Source: Isotricha intestinalis
Lineage: Eukaryota; Ciliophora; Litostomatea; Vestibuliferida; Isotrichidae
Assembly: GCA_023807065.1 (NCBI GenBank)
Contig: JAJJLU010003981.1
Coordinates: 1 to 21,721 of the forward strand
Length of the DNA stretch: 21,721 nt
Direction: 5' to 3'
Within the stretch, counting starts at the first letter, position 1, and the number at the start of each line of letters is the position of its first letter. Shown here piece after piece: positions 9,301 through 16,770 of the stretch. Made by a program: the position numbers and the translations under genes. The notes beneath the pieces are model-generated. The model was not told where the DNA came from, ran no database searches, and saw nothing but the letters and a program-made list of their open reading frames with translations.

Positions 9301-9918
9301 TTAAATTTATATTTTATTTTCCCTAATAAAGAAAATGATATTGAATTAATTAAAAATGGAAAAAATATTTTAATCACAAATGAAAATATTAATGAATATA
9401 TAATAAATTTATATAATTTTTTATTTGAAAGTAAAGAAATAAAAGAAATAATAAATTCTTTTAAAGAAGGTTTTAATAATGTTTTTCCAATAGAAAGATT
9501 AAATTATTTATCATCAGAAGAAATTCAAAATATTATTTTAACAAGTGAAATAGAAAATTGGGAGGAAAAAGAAATATCAAAATTTATTATTATTGAACAT
9601 GGATATACAATTGAATCAATTCAAATAAAATATTTTTTTAAATATTTATCAGAATTAAATAAGGAAAATAAAAAAAAATTTCTTAAATTTATTACTGGAA
9701 GTGAAAGATTACCTTTTTTGGGTTTTGAAGGTTTAAAGCCAAGATTAACTATTGTTAAAAGAATTACTGAAAAATATAATAATCCAGATTATTTTTTACC
9801 TTCTGTTATGACTTGCCAAAATTATTTAAAAATCCCAGAATATTCATCTTATGAAATTTTTAAACAAAAAATGGATTTTGCTATTTTGGAAGGTGGAAAT
9901 GAATTTAATTTAAGTTAA
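6304..9918 (+). CDS. HECT-type E3 ubiquitin ligase, UFD4/TRIP12-like
   Basis: HECT ligases accept ubiquitin from an E2 onto a cysteine and pass it to a substrate lysine. The 1204-residue protein has a long helical N-terminal region (about 1-500, repeated Leu/Ile/Asn helices) that could be armadillo-like repeats as in UFD4/TRIP12. The HECT domain runs from about 815 to the end. N-lobe landmarks are EIGKGIGPTNEFYSNLF (about 884) and FLGFIIARCILDDRLIDIPL. C-lobe landmarks are FITGSERLPFLGFEGLKPRL (about 1128) and LPSVMTCQNYLKIPEYSS, which carries the catalytic Cys1171. The C-terminus FNLS keeps the Phe four residues from the end needed for transfer. The LVD/LID-IPLS and FLPSVMTC-x-NYLK-x-P-x-YSS wording is closest to the UFD4/TRIP12 branch, which handles ubiquitin-fusion degradation. 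It is shorter than animal TRIP12 and shows no WWE domain. Substrates are unknown. The gene is intronless, with ATG followed by LGLNLLNIFPQN. Confidence 0.92.
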   Translation: MLGLNLLNIFPQNVMNNNALSNISNLVKELENSITNKEDDKIILKTISNINQFLMNSSTINIFVTNPSFLKLYILLFQILQERKSEELILDSLICIQNLYDINPQLIWQNINNINISGIFLNVYLSNKLKIKEQIIKILSMMTQKKKHQIKSDKLFYSIISDYTIFNDNNLKNSILYICLNICKPENNFEINSLNKSNIHEIYSIFMNLLKEYKSVLNNIEIICLLILNFSYSKNLNLTNELFVYFIENNFINELLDLLKQYKDNSKLLDYISNILKNFVNKSKEIGNFLNISNILDIIADKFSPQYILLLDEIIKKDIELNKEKLDNIIHNILLKNKNLIINELTLKSLFILLKDLFSKEIFVSIEPEHILNMIKSLINIKNNETRLNIVKNLTEIFQKILEGNPKEIINILYKEGILEKIKENKEFEGIFKVIINYGEIYTNIINKENDLKKISFDENTLTNLVKMTTYEIEKSNIIEKILNYFNLSKNNICKNQINVFNNLKTYFNEEEKLIQFYKNIILLLSLYKEELLDYLLNNIDKKSGATIKIIYNPKIFESLEKDELENLGEFSEELIKFHKRFLSIKEYIFDFTVSNNFNFYDYINKMLTEHSHLKINNNDENPFYIKYKIYYKGKNDEIKEIDNLNEKQKLLLLLLENKEIYFGITYDLKDENYIDLNINNEIDDKEFFCEFINYNERLIYEKEEDIMKNNFLRIYQKLLIRNIECKSKNLSDILFLLSVIRLFYIINFKNKRKDNLICQNLDEIIQSFMQNEKNQFFFTKLIDYTLFSFTQNYYLNHIFSFNTRYNLFKLKFDARRTFINYFDYIKSNKNLNSNLTNQRYKIQIERGKEYEDFIKIFEKNLEKNSFTTIFNYNGYIEFDFNNEIGKGIGPTNEFYSNLFHSFMERNLKYFIINKDNYLYPLPKFSDEKSKKEILLNFSFLGFIIARCILDDRLIDIPLSKTFIDLVTEKTINLNDIQNIHKEIYDFISKKDYIEDIKSLNLYFIFPNKENDIELIKNGKNILITNENINEYIINLYNFLFESKEIKEIINSFKEGFNNVFPIERLNYLSSEEIQNIILTSEIENWEEKEISKFIIIEHGYTIESIQIKYFFKYLSELNKENKKKFLKFITGSERLPFLGFEGLKPRLTIVKRITEKYNNPDYFLPSVMTCQNYLKIPEYSSYEIFKQKMDFAILEGGNEFNLS

Positions 9919-10012
9919 AAAAAAGGAAATTTTATAAAAACATTTAATTAAAATTTATTTTTGATAATTAAAAATTAATTATATTATATTTTAAGAAAAT
10001 AATATTTCAATA

Positions 10013-10738
10013 ATGGAAACGAATAAAAATAACAAAGAAAATCAAATGGCAAAATCACAAAATATAGAAAAAGTGAAATTAATAACTCAAGTAAAAATAA
10101 TAAATTATCCATCTAAAGAAATGGTTTTAGATTTATTAAATAATTTTCTTTCAGAAAACAATTATTTAAAAGATTATAAAATATTAGAAAGATCAATATA
10201 TTTATTAATTAAATTTAAAGAATCAGATATTGCTTATTCTTTCGTTAAAAAATTAAATTATGAAAAATTAATAAATCCAATGTTTTCATCAATAGAAATA
10301 ACAATGAATGTAGATGTTGAAAAGAAGAAAAAAAGTAATACTAGTTTTTTTGGGAAAAGTTCTTCGGCTCCAAAATTTGTAATAAAAAAGAATTCAAATA
10401 TAATAAATAATAAAAATAATAAAACAGAAAATTCAATTGATTTCAATAAAAATAATTATGAAAAACCAATAATTCATCATAAAAACAAATTTTCAGAAAT
10501 TGCATATAATTCAATTTTAGCTTCAACTCCTTATAGAGAACCTTATGAAGAAGAAAAAAAAAAAAGAAAGATGAATAAATTAAAATGGGTTTCTAAAAGA
10601 AATTTTGATGTATATATTGGAAAAAAAAATTATTTTTATCATGATTTTATTAGTAATGGTATTCCTTCTGTTCCTATTTCTTTTAGACCTGTTGACAAAA
10701 ATAAATGGGTTTCTAAAAATGATTTTCTTGTTTGTTAA
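10013..10738 (+). CDS. 241-residue protein with RRM-like head and duplicated KWVSK motif
   Basis: I do not recognise a named family. Residues about 21-100 alternate strands and helices (VKLITQVKIINYPSKE, then helix, SIYLLIKFKE, then helix, SSIEITMNV), as in an RRM-like beta-alpha-beta-beta-alpha-beta fold. No RNP1/RNP2 aromatic motif is obvious, so RNA binding is doubtful. A Ser/Asn linker follows. The C-terminus repeats a decapeptide: KWVSKRNFDV at 191-200 and KWVSKNDFLV at 231-240, one residue before the end. Between them is GIPSVPISFRPVDKN. Such W..F repeats with Pro/Arg spacers occur in small microtubule-associated ciliary proteins, so an axonemal role is a possible but unproven inference. 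The gene begins 94 bp after the HECT stop on the same strand; the start is the first ATG of METNKNNKENQM. Confidence 0.78.
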   Translation: METNKNNKENQMAKSQNIEKVKLITQVKIINYPSKEMVLDLLNNFLSENNYLKDYKILERSIYLLIKFKESDIAYSFVKKLNYEKLINPMFSSIEITMNVDVEKKKKSNTSFFGKSSSAPKFVIKKNSNIINNKNNKTENSIDFNKNNYEKPIIHHKNKFSEIAYNSILASTPYREPYEEEKKKRKMNKLKWVSKRNFDVYIGKKNYFYHDFISNGIPSVPISFRPVDKNKWVSKNDFLVC

Positions 10739-11231
10739 AAATATTTTTTTTTTGTTTTATGTTTTAGTATTTTTTGTTATTTGATTAATTTTTTTTAGGA
10801 TATTTAGTTATTATTATTAAAATAATATATATAAATAAATTTTATACTCTTTAAGTTTTTATTAGGAAATTAATTATATGATATATATCACTAAGAAGGA
10901 TTAAAATTTGATGCTTTTTTAAAACAATTATAATTCATTGAATTAATAATTATTTTATATTTTTTGATTTAATTTTATTTTTTTTAATGTATCAATGCTT
11001 TCTTAATCTATATTTATCTTTTTTGAAAATATATATTAATTTAGATTTTTTTTAAAATTTATATTTTTTGAATATTCACTTAATAATTATTGTAAAAATA
11101 AAAATATTTTTTTTCCAAATATAAATAAAATTAACTTTTGAAATATAGAATAATTATTTATTATTCTTTAAATTATAAAATAAAAAAAATTGTTTTTTAA
11201 TTTAATAACATAAAATTAGTAAAATATATCA
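10739..11231. other. 493-bp A+T-rich intergenic region
   Basis: This contains the 3' flank of the 241-residue gene and the 5' flank of the two-TM protein gene. I see no gene. A 12-codon coding-like patch on the plus strand (about 10895-10930, EGLKFDAFLKQL) is bounded by TAA on both sides and is too short to support. No RNA gene or repeat is apparent. Confidence 0.5.
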
Positions 11232-12929
11232 ATGAGATATTTATACAACATATTAAAATTTCAAGATTACTTTTACTTAACTTTTATCCATGAATTTAAA
11301 GGAGATCACAAACAGCATTCATATATATCAGTTTTTCTTTCCTTTTGTGTAAATATAGTATGTATAACAATATTTTGTATAAATATATCACATTTATTTA
11401 AAAGAAATGAACCATTAATTTCATATTCAAAAATAGATTTATTTCAAGGAATAAATATAACATTGAATACAGAAAATTTACTTTTTTCTATTTTTTTAAG
11501 AGACAAAAATCATTCTCCTTTAAATAATCCTTCTTTAATAACAATAAAAGGAATATATAAAATATTATATAAGAATAAGAATAATGGAATAATAAATACT
11601 AACGAATATCAATTAGATATAGTAAATTGCACTAATTATTATAATAAATATGAAAAACTAAATATTAATGAACAATTTAAATTAAATGATATTAAATTAC
11701 ATTATTGTTTTAATTACTCTGAAAATATTATTTTAGGAGGAAGATATTCAGATGATTTTTATGGTAGTTTATCAATATATGTTTCAAAATGTAAAAATAA
11801 AAGTGATTCAAATATAATATGTGAACCAGAAGAAAAAATAAAAGAAAAAATTCAAGATGCATGGATTCAAATTTTTTATTCGACTAATTCAATTAATTCA
11901 GAAAATTTTTCCAATCCAATTCAATCAGAATTATCTTCTTATTATCTTAAATTAGATTATAATTTTAATAAACAAATTTATACTTATTTTAATTCATTGG
12001 ATTTTTTAAGTGATCATAATATGCTTTTTGACCGTTTTGAAAAAAAATCAATTTTTAAATTAGAACAAGTTAAAAATGATATAAGTTATAATTATGATGA
12101 AGAAGATGAAAATTTATCAACAATATATGTTTGTTCAGCAATGACAAAAGAAAAAGTTCAAAGAAAATATATTAAAATACAAGAAGTAGGAGCAAGTGTA
12201 TATGGAATATTTTATGTTCAATGTTTTATTGCTTATTTTATATTATATTTTCCACAATTAAGATTAATGGATATTGAAATTGTAAATGTTTTATTTGATT
12301 ATAAACCAAAATATTTATCTTATAAAAAAAAGAAAGATGATGAAATAATAAATAGAAGACGTTCAAATTTAAAAAACGCAAAATTTAATCCTGTTCCAAT
12401 ATTAAAAAATATAAAAAATGCAAAAAGAAAAAGTATAAGTCAAACAACAATTAAAACTAAATCAATAAAAGAATTTAGTTATAGAAGAATAAATACATGT
12501 GATATAATAAAAATATATGTTTGTGGATATAATAATAAATATAAAAAATCTAAAGAAGAAATGGAATTTTTAATGAAAGAAAAAAGAAAATATACTGATT
12601 TAGCTGAATCATTAAAAATATATCTTGTTACTGAAAAAATAAAAGATTTAATTATTCAAAAAGGAATTGCTGATAATAATTATTTTACTTTTCATAAAAA
12701 ATTATTAAGATATGATAGTCAATTGGGATTAAGAGCTTATGAAGGAAAAATGACTTCTACTATTTTTAAAAATACTATTAATTTAAAAGAAAAAATTTCC
12801 TCTACTGCTTTTCTTTTTGATAATACTATTCAATTAAAAAAAAATAACAGTGATTTAAGTATTAGTTTTGGTGATAATGAAAATAATAATAATAATAGTA
12901 AACAAGATATAAATAAAGAAAAAATGTAA
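11232..12929 (+). CDS. Two-transmembrane protein with Cys/N-glycan lumenal domain (ciliate-type family)
   Basis: The 565-residue protein has a short N-terminus (about 1-30: KFQDYFYLTFIHEFKGDHKQ), a first membrane helix at about 31-52 (ISVFLSFCVNIVCITIFCIN) and a second at about 320-341 (SVYGIFYVQCFIAYFILYFP). Between them a roughly 265-residue domain has four cysteines, C133, C159, C187 and C197, able to form disulfides. It also has N-glycosylation sequons NIT, NCT, NYS, NKS, NFS and NLS, so it probably faces the lumen or cell exterior. The C-terminal about 220 residues are basic and cytosolic, ending in an Asn-rich tail. The layout matches a large, poorly characterised group of ciliate 'transmembrane protein' genes. 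That assignment is by overall pattern, not by a search, and no function is established. No cleavable signal peptide is needed, since the first helix could act as anchor. Confidence 0.8.
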   Translation: MRYLYNILKFQDYFYLTFIHEFKGDHKQHSYISVFLSFCVNIVCITIFCINISHLFKRNEPLISYSKIDLFQGINITLNTENLLFSIFLRDKNHSPLNNPSLITIKGIYKILYKNKNNGIINTNEYQLDIVNCTNYYNKYEKLNINEQFKLNDIKLHYCFNYSENIILGGRYSDDFYGSLSIYVSKCKNKSDSNIICEPEEKIKEKIQDAWIQIFYSTNSINSENFSNPIQSELSSYYLKLDYNFNKQIYTYFNSLDFLSDHNMLFDRFEKKSIFKLEQVKNDISYNYDEEDENLSTIYVCSAMTKEKVQRKYIKIQEVGASVYGIFYVQCFIAYFILYFPQLRLMDIEIVNVLFDYKPKYLSYKKKKDDEIINRRRSNLKNAKFNPVPILKNIKNAKRKSISQTTIKTKSIKEFSYRRINTCDIIKIYVCGYNNKYKKSKEEMEFLMKEKRKYTDLAESLKIYLVTEKIKDLIIQKGIADNNYFTFHKKLLRYDSQLGLRAYEGKMTSTIFKNTINLKEKISSTAFLFDNTIQLKKNNSDLSISFGDNENNNNNSKQDINKEKM

Positions 12930-13068
12930 GGTTAATAATTTCAAAATAAATAAAAAAAATTTATGTTAAAAAAACTTTATTTCTAATAATTTTTATTAGT
13001 AGATTTAATTATTTTTAGAACTTAATAAATTATATTTTTTTAATTTCCTTTTGAAATATTAAATAAAA

Positions 13069-13833
13069 ATGAAAATGAAAATGAAAATATCTTCAAGAGC
13101 TTTATTTAAATATAATATAAAAGAAGAAATTGAAAAAAATAAAAGAAGATCAAATACTTTAGATTTTTTAGATGAACCAATTCCAAAAAATGAAACTGGA
13201 CAATATATTCCTTTAAATATTGTACAAATAGCAAGACAAAATTTTCAAAAGAAAGAAAATAGGAAATTAAAAAAATTATTAAATTCAAACAATAAAAAAT
13301 TATCAAGTGATTTAAAAAATCTTAATTTAAATAATAATTTTAGTAGATCTAGAAATCAAAATAGACAAAAAACTAATTTGACATATAGAACTGTTGATGA
13401 AAATGAAAAAAAATATGATGAATTTGTTAATAATATTATTTATAAAATGACTCAAAAAAAACATGATTATATGATAGAAGTTAATAAAATTAGAAAAGAA
13501 ATTCCAAATGATAATCAACATTATTTTCATACTATAATAAATGAAAATAAATATGAAAAACCAAAACAAAAACTTTTAAGTCATACTTATGAAGCTTTAA
13601 AACAATTTAAATTTTTAAATAATTTAAATTTAAAAAAGAATGTTTTTCCTCCTATTAAAAAAGTTAAAGTAAAATTAAATTCTGAGAGAAAGAAAAATAA
13701 CTTAATTGGGAGAAAAAATTATGCTTCTTCTAATAATTTATATCAAAATAATCTTAATTCTCTATCCCATAACAATTTAATCATTCATAGTAATAGAAAA
13801 AAAGTTTTAAGCTGTGGACATTTAAAATATTAA
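13069..13833 (+). CDS. Unrecognised basic 254-residue protein
   Basis: There is no recognisable domain. It is very basic, with Lys/Arg/Asn throughout. The N-terminal third includes EPIPKNETGQYIPLNIVQIA and ARQNFQKKENRKLKKLL. A helical middle (ENEKKYDEFVNNIIYKMTQK) is followed by a conserved-looking TYEALKQFKFLNNLNLKKN and a basic tail ending VLSCGHLKY. The start region is a threefold ATGAAA repeat, so Met1, Met3 or Met5 could each serve; the first is used here. It follows the membrane-protein gene on the same strand after 139 bp. Composition fits a protein that binds microtubules or nucleic acid, but this is speculative. Confidence 0.72.
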   Translation: MKMKMKISSRALFKYNIKEEIEKNKRRSNTLDFLDEPIPKNETGQYIPLNIVQIARQNFQKKENRKLKKLLNSNNKKLSSDLKNLNLNNNFSRSRNQNRQKTNLTYRTVDENEKKYDEFVNNIIYKMTQKKHDYMIEVNKIRKEIPNDNQHYFHTIINENKYEKPKQKLLSHTYEALKQFKFLNNLNLKKNVFPPIKKVKVKLNSERKKNNLIGRKNYASSNNLYQNNLNSLSHNNLIIHSNRKKVLSCGHLKY

Positions 13834-14445
13834 TTTTTATATTTATATAAAATGTTAAGGAAAATTTAATTTATTTAATAAAGTATAAAGGGATTTTTTT
13901 TGTTTTAATATGATAAATAAGGATTTTTGGGAAAAACAAGAAAAAACAATGAAAAGTTTAAAATTTAAATTAAAAAATAAAAGAATTTTTTTCAAATATC
14001 ATAAAGAATATAGAATTTTTTAATGAAAATATTTATAATTTAATAGAAATAATTAAAAATAAAAAAGATTATAATATATTATAGTAATTAATGCTTAAAT
14101 GGTTTGGAAGAATGCATAAATAATAGAAAAGCAGAATTATTCTTTTTTTTATGTAAAAATAATTATATAAAAATATTAATTTTTGATTATTTTTCTTCTA
14201 TTTTCTTAATTTTCTTGAAATTTAATTTCTTTAATTTCTTTAAAATTTATTTCTTATAATTTATTGATTCAGACTTTATTTTAATTCATTGATGACTATG
14301 AAATTTTTATAAGATTTTAAAAAAAAATAATTACTTAAAATAATTAATTATAAATTTTTTTATCAGTAATTTAAAATTATAATAAATAACTATTAAAATA
14401 AAAATAATTTTTTAAATCAAAAAATAATTCTGTTAATTTTAAATT
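13834..14445. other. 612-bp spacer holding a frame-broken coding remnant
   Basis: The spacer lies between the 254-residue and 108-residue genes. Apart from the remnant described at 13910-14259 it is A/T-rich DNA without a supportable gene. The last about 150 bp before 14446 is the leader and presumed promoter of the 108-residue gene. Confidence 0.5.
13910..14259 (+). pseudogene. Frame-broken coding remnant, weakly resembling a dynein heavy-chain linker segment
   Basis: Three consecutive coding-like stretches lie in three frames. The first, from ATG 13910, reads MINKDFWEKQEKTMK. The second (open 13974-14084) includes FFSNIIKNIEFFNENIYNLI and ends in TAG. The third (14092-14259) reads LNGLEECINNRKAELFFFL then CKNNYIKIL. 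The last resembles the dynein heavy-chain linker block with LEDYLE, a basic pair, F.R.FFFL and an IL at matching spacing; the FW near the start would also suit. The first two stretches could be joined by a 28-nt GT..AG intron (13956-13983). The join to the third needs a frameshift near 14080-14095. Either this is a decayed gene fragment or base-level errors broke a short one. No ATP-binding P-loop or other motor part is present. Open frames of about 50 codons can arise by chance in such DNA, so the call is tentative. Confidence 0.35.
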
Positions 14446-14772
14446 ATGGATTCCTCTCCAAAATTAATTGTATCAATTGAAAACGGACATATAATTTTAA
14501 AACCATTTAATTCATATTTCAAATATGAGGAAAACATAATTACTAATGATTCTTTTACTGATGAACATTTAAATATATCATTTGAAAATTTCCAAAATTT
14601 ATTTTCTGATTCTGAAAATATAATTTTGGGAAATAATCATAATATGAATATTAATAATAAGAAAAATCAATTAATTTTTACAAATTTTTTAAAAAAAAAT
14701 TGGAGAGATGAAATTAGAAATGTTAAAAATAAAATACTTGATCAATATATTTTCGAAAGATTTCCCTTTTAA
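14446..14772 (+). CDS. Small unrecognised 108-residue protein
   Basis: The frame starts MDSSPKLIVSIENGHIILKP and ends FERFPF then TAA. The first half alternates hydrophobic strands and acidic residues (NDSFTDEHLNISFENFQNLF). A short Asn-rich linker (NNHNMNINNKKN) leads to a basic-aromatic C-terminus (FLKKNWRDEIRNVKNKILDQ). The ATG context (aaattATGGA) and the G-starting codon content support a real gene. I see no signal peptide, membrane segment or known motif and do not assign a function. A 13-nt string directly after the stop recurs after another gene (see findings). Confidence 0.62.
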   Translation: MDSSPKLIVSIENGHIILKPFNSYFKYEENIITNDSFTDEHLNISFENFQNLFSDSENIILGNNHNMNINNKKNQLIFTNFLKKNWRDEIRNVKNKILDQYIFERFPF

Positions 14773-15000
14773 TATTAATGTTTGTTATTAAAATATAATA
14801 AAGAATTTAATATGTAAATATGAATTTGTAAATTTTGATTTGTGAGATTAAATGATAAACGAATTTAGATATGTTTATAAAATATTTTAATTATTTATTT
14901 CTTTTGTATTTATTTGATATGTTGAATATAAAAATTTTTTGCATTTATTTTTTTTTTTTGTTTATTGAAAAAAATAAAAATTAGTTAAAATAAAAATTAA

Positions 15001-16581
15001 ATGTATAACTATTTCAAAGACTTAAAAATAAGGCAAAAATTACTTGAAGCTAAAAAAGAAGAAGAAAAGCAAAAAAAATTAAAAGAAATTCATGATAAAG
15101 ATTTAATGAAATATACATCAAATTATGAAAATAGAATAATAAATTTTATATATCAAATGGCAGAAAAACCAATAAAATTAAGAGATAATCCAAAATCATT
15201 TTTAACAACAAGAGAAAAATTATTAATTGAAGAAAGTGATAAAATATTATTTCCAAAAAGATTTAATTTAAAAAAGAAATATAAAAACAAAGAAACAATA
15301 AATTCATATGAAAATAAAAAAGATAAAAATCATATAAATTCAATAACAAATAAATCAGATTCAATTAATGAAAAGAATAAAAGAATAATTTTAAATAATA
15401 ATTACATAAAATCATTATCTTTTGAAAAAAAAAAAAAAATTGAAAATTATGAAAATGATTATAATTATTATTATAATATAATTCAACCTCACATGAAATA
15501 TACGCCAAGAAGTGATTTAGAAAGAATTTATAATGATTTAGGTCATATTCCAAATAATTTAAATGTTAATAGTAAAAAAATTGTAGATACACAATTAAAT
15601 AAAATGGGTTTTAAACCTAAAGTTGAAACTAATAAAAATTTTCCTGAAGATATTATTGATTTAAATAAAGATTATTATGAAGATTTAATTAAAGAAAATA
15701 AAAATAAAATAAGAAAAAGAAGAGAAAGAAAAAAATTTGATTTATATAATTTAAAAAAAAATAATAAAGTTGATAATTCAAAAGCTAAAGATTTATATCC
15801 TGAATTATATCATAAAACTTATTTTAATGCTGTTGAAAATTATTCTCTTTTTAAAAATACTTGTTTTTTACCAAATCAATCTTATTTTAAAAGTAATTCT
15901 AATTCTTTTAATAATAATTCTTTAAATAAAAATACAAGTAAGATAAAATTAAAATTAAAAAATCCAAGAAGTGAAAAAACAGAAATTGAAGATTATAATT
16001 ATAATTCTTATGATAATTTTAATCTTACAAATAATAATGAGAAAAATAATAATAAAAATAAAAATTTTGATTTTTCAGATGTTATAAAATTATATAATGA
16101 TATAAATAAAGAAAAAGAAAAAGAAAAAGAAATTGAAGATAAAGAAGAAATAAATTCATTTGATTCTTTAAATAATATTGATATATTTATTAAAGGAATA
16201 AATAAAAACAAAACAATTTTATCAAATAATGAAAAAAAGAAATTAAATATGTTAAAAAAATTAGCTTTTGAAAAAAAGAAAAAAAAAATTTTTTCTCCCT
16301 TAATAAATGAAAATAAAAAAGAAGATTTAAAAGAAAATGAAGAAGAAGATGAAGAAGATATTTTAATAAAAAAAACTGAAGAAAAATATAAAATTGATGG
16401 TATTGAATATAGAAAAAGTGATTTAGAAAATTTAAGTAAAGCTATTATGAATAAATGTAAATTTACAAGAAAAAAATATAGAATGTCAGATAGTGATTTT
16501 TCTAAAAGTGGAAATGGTAAATTAATGTTTACTAATGGTTTAACTTTATCTCAATTTAAAAAAAAATTTCATTTTAATTAA
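15001..16581 (+). CDS. Unrecognised 526-residue highly charged protein, possible coiled coil
   Basis: There is no known domain. Residues about 8-35 are a charged helix or coiled coil (LLEAKKEEEKQKKLKEIHDK). Low-complexity Lys/Asn/Glu linkers separate short islands that look conserved: PKSFLTTREKLLIEESDKIL (about 64-83), HMKYTPRSDLERIYNDLGHI (about 164-183) and, at the C-terminus, GNGKLMFTNGLTLSQFKKKF (about 505-524). A KEKEKEKE run is coded by a gaaaaa repeat. There is no membrane segment. Proteins built from such islands in charged filler are common among ciliary and cytoskeletal structural proteins, and DLERI-type islands would suit that, but the identification is inference only. It converges on the AGC kinase gene, with 189 bp between the two stops. 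Confidence 0.75.
   Translation: MYNYFKDLKIRQKLLEAKKEEEKQKKLKEIHDKDLMKYTSNYENRIINFIYQMAEKPIKLRDNPKSFLTTREKLLIEESDKILFPKRFNLKKKYKNKETINSYENKKDKNHINSITNKSDSINEKNKRIILNNNYIKSLSFEKKKKIENYENDYNYYYNIIQPHMKYTPRSDLERIYNDLGHIPNNLNVNSKKIVDTQLNKMGFKPKVETNKNFPEDIIDLNKDYYEDLIKENKNKIRKRRERKKFDLYNLKKNNKVDNSKAKDLYPELYHKTYFNAVENYSLFKNTCFLPNQSYFKSNSNSFNNNSLNKNTSKIKLKLKNPRSEKTEIEDYNYNSYDNFNLTNNNEKNNNKNKNFDFSDVIKLYNDINKEKEKEKEIEDKEEINSFDSLNNIDIFIKGINKNKTILSNNEKKKLNMLKKLAFEKKKKKIFSPLINENKKEDLKENEEEDEEDILIKKTEEKYKIDGIEYRKSDLENLSKAIMNKCKFTRKKYRMSDSDFSKSGNGKLMFTNGLTLSQFKKKFHFN
16111..16132. repeat. gaaaaa hexamer run coding Lys-Glu repeats
   Basis: Consecutive gaaaaa units (three full copies plus part of a fourth) encode alternating Glu and Lys within the charged 526-residue protein. 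This is a simple in-frame microsatellite in a linker. Confidence 0.8.
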
Positions 16582-16770
16582 TTATAAAAAAAATAACTTA
16601 TTTATTTTATATATGCATATCTTTAAATTATTCTTAATTTAAATTATTTACTTATAAAATAAAATTAAAGAATAAAAGAAAAAAGTTTTAGCTCATTTCA
16701 ATAATTAAAAATTAATTTAAATAATTTTAAATTTCAAAATAATAATAAAACTAATAAATAAATTAGAAAA

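Noticed and set aside
10895..10930. 12-codon coding-like patch EGLKFDAFLKQL
   Set aside because: It is bounded by in-frame TAA codons and is too short to distinguish from chance.
13106..13569. Minus-strand Phe/Ile-rich frames opposite the 254-residue gene
   Set aside because: They are antisense shadows of Lys/Asn-rich coding sequence.
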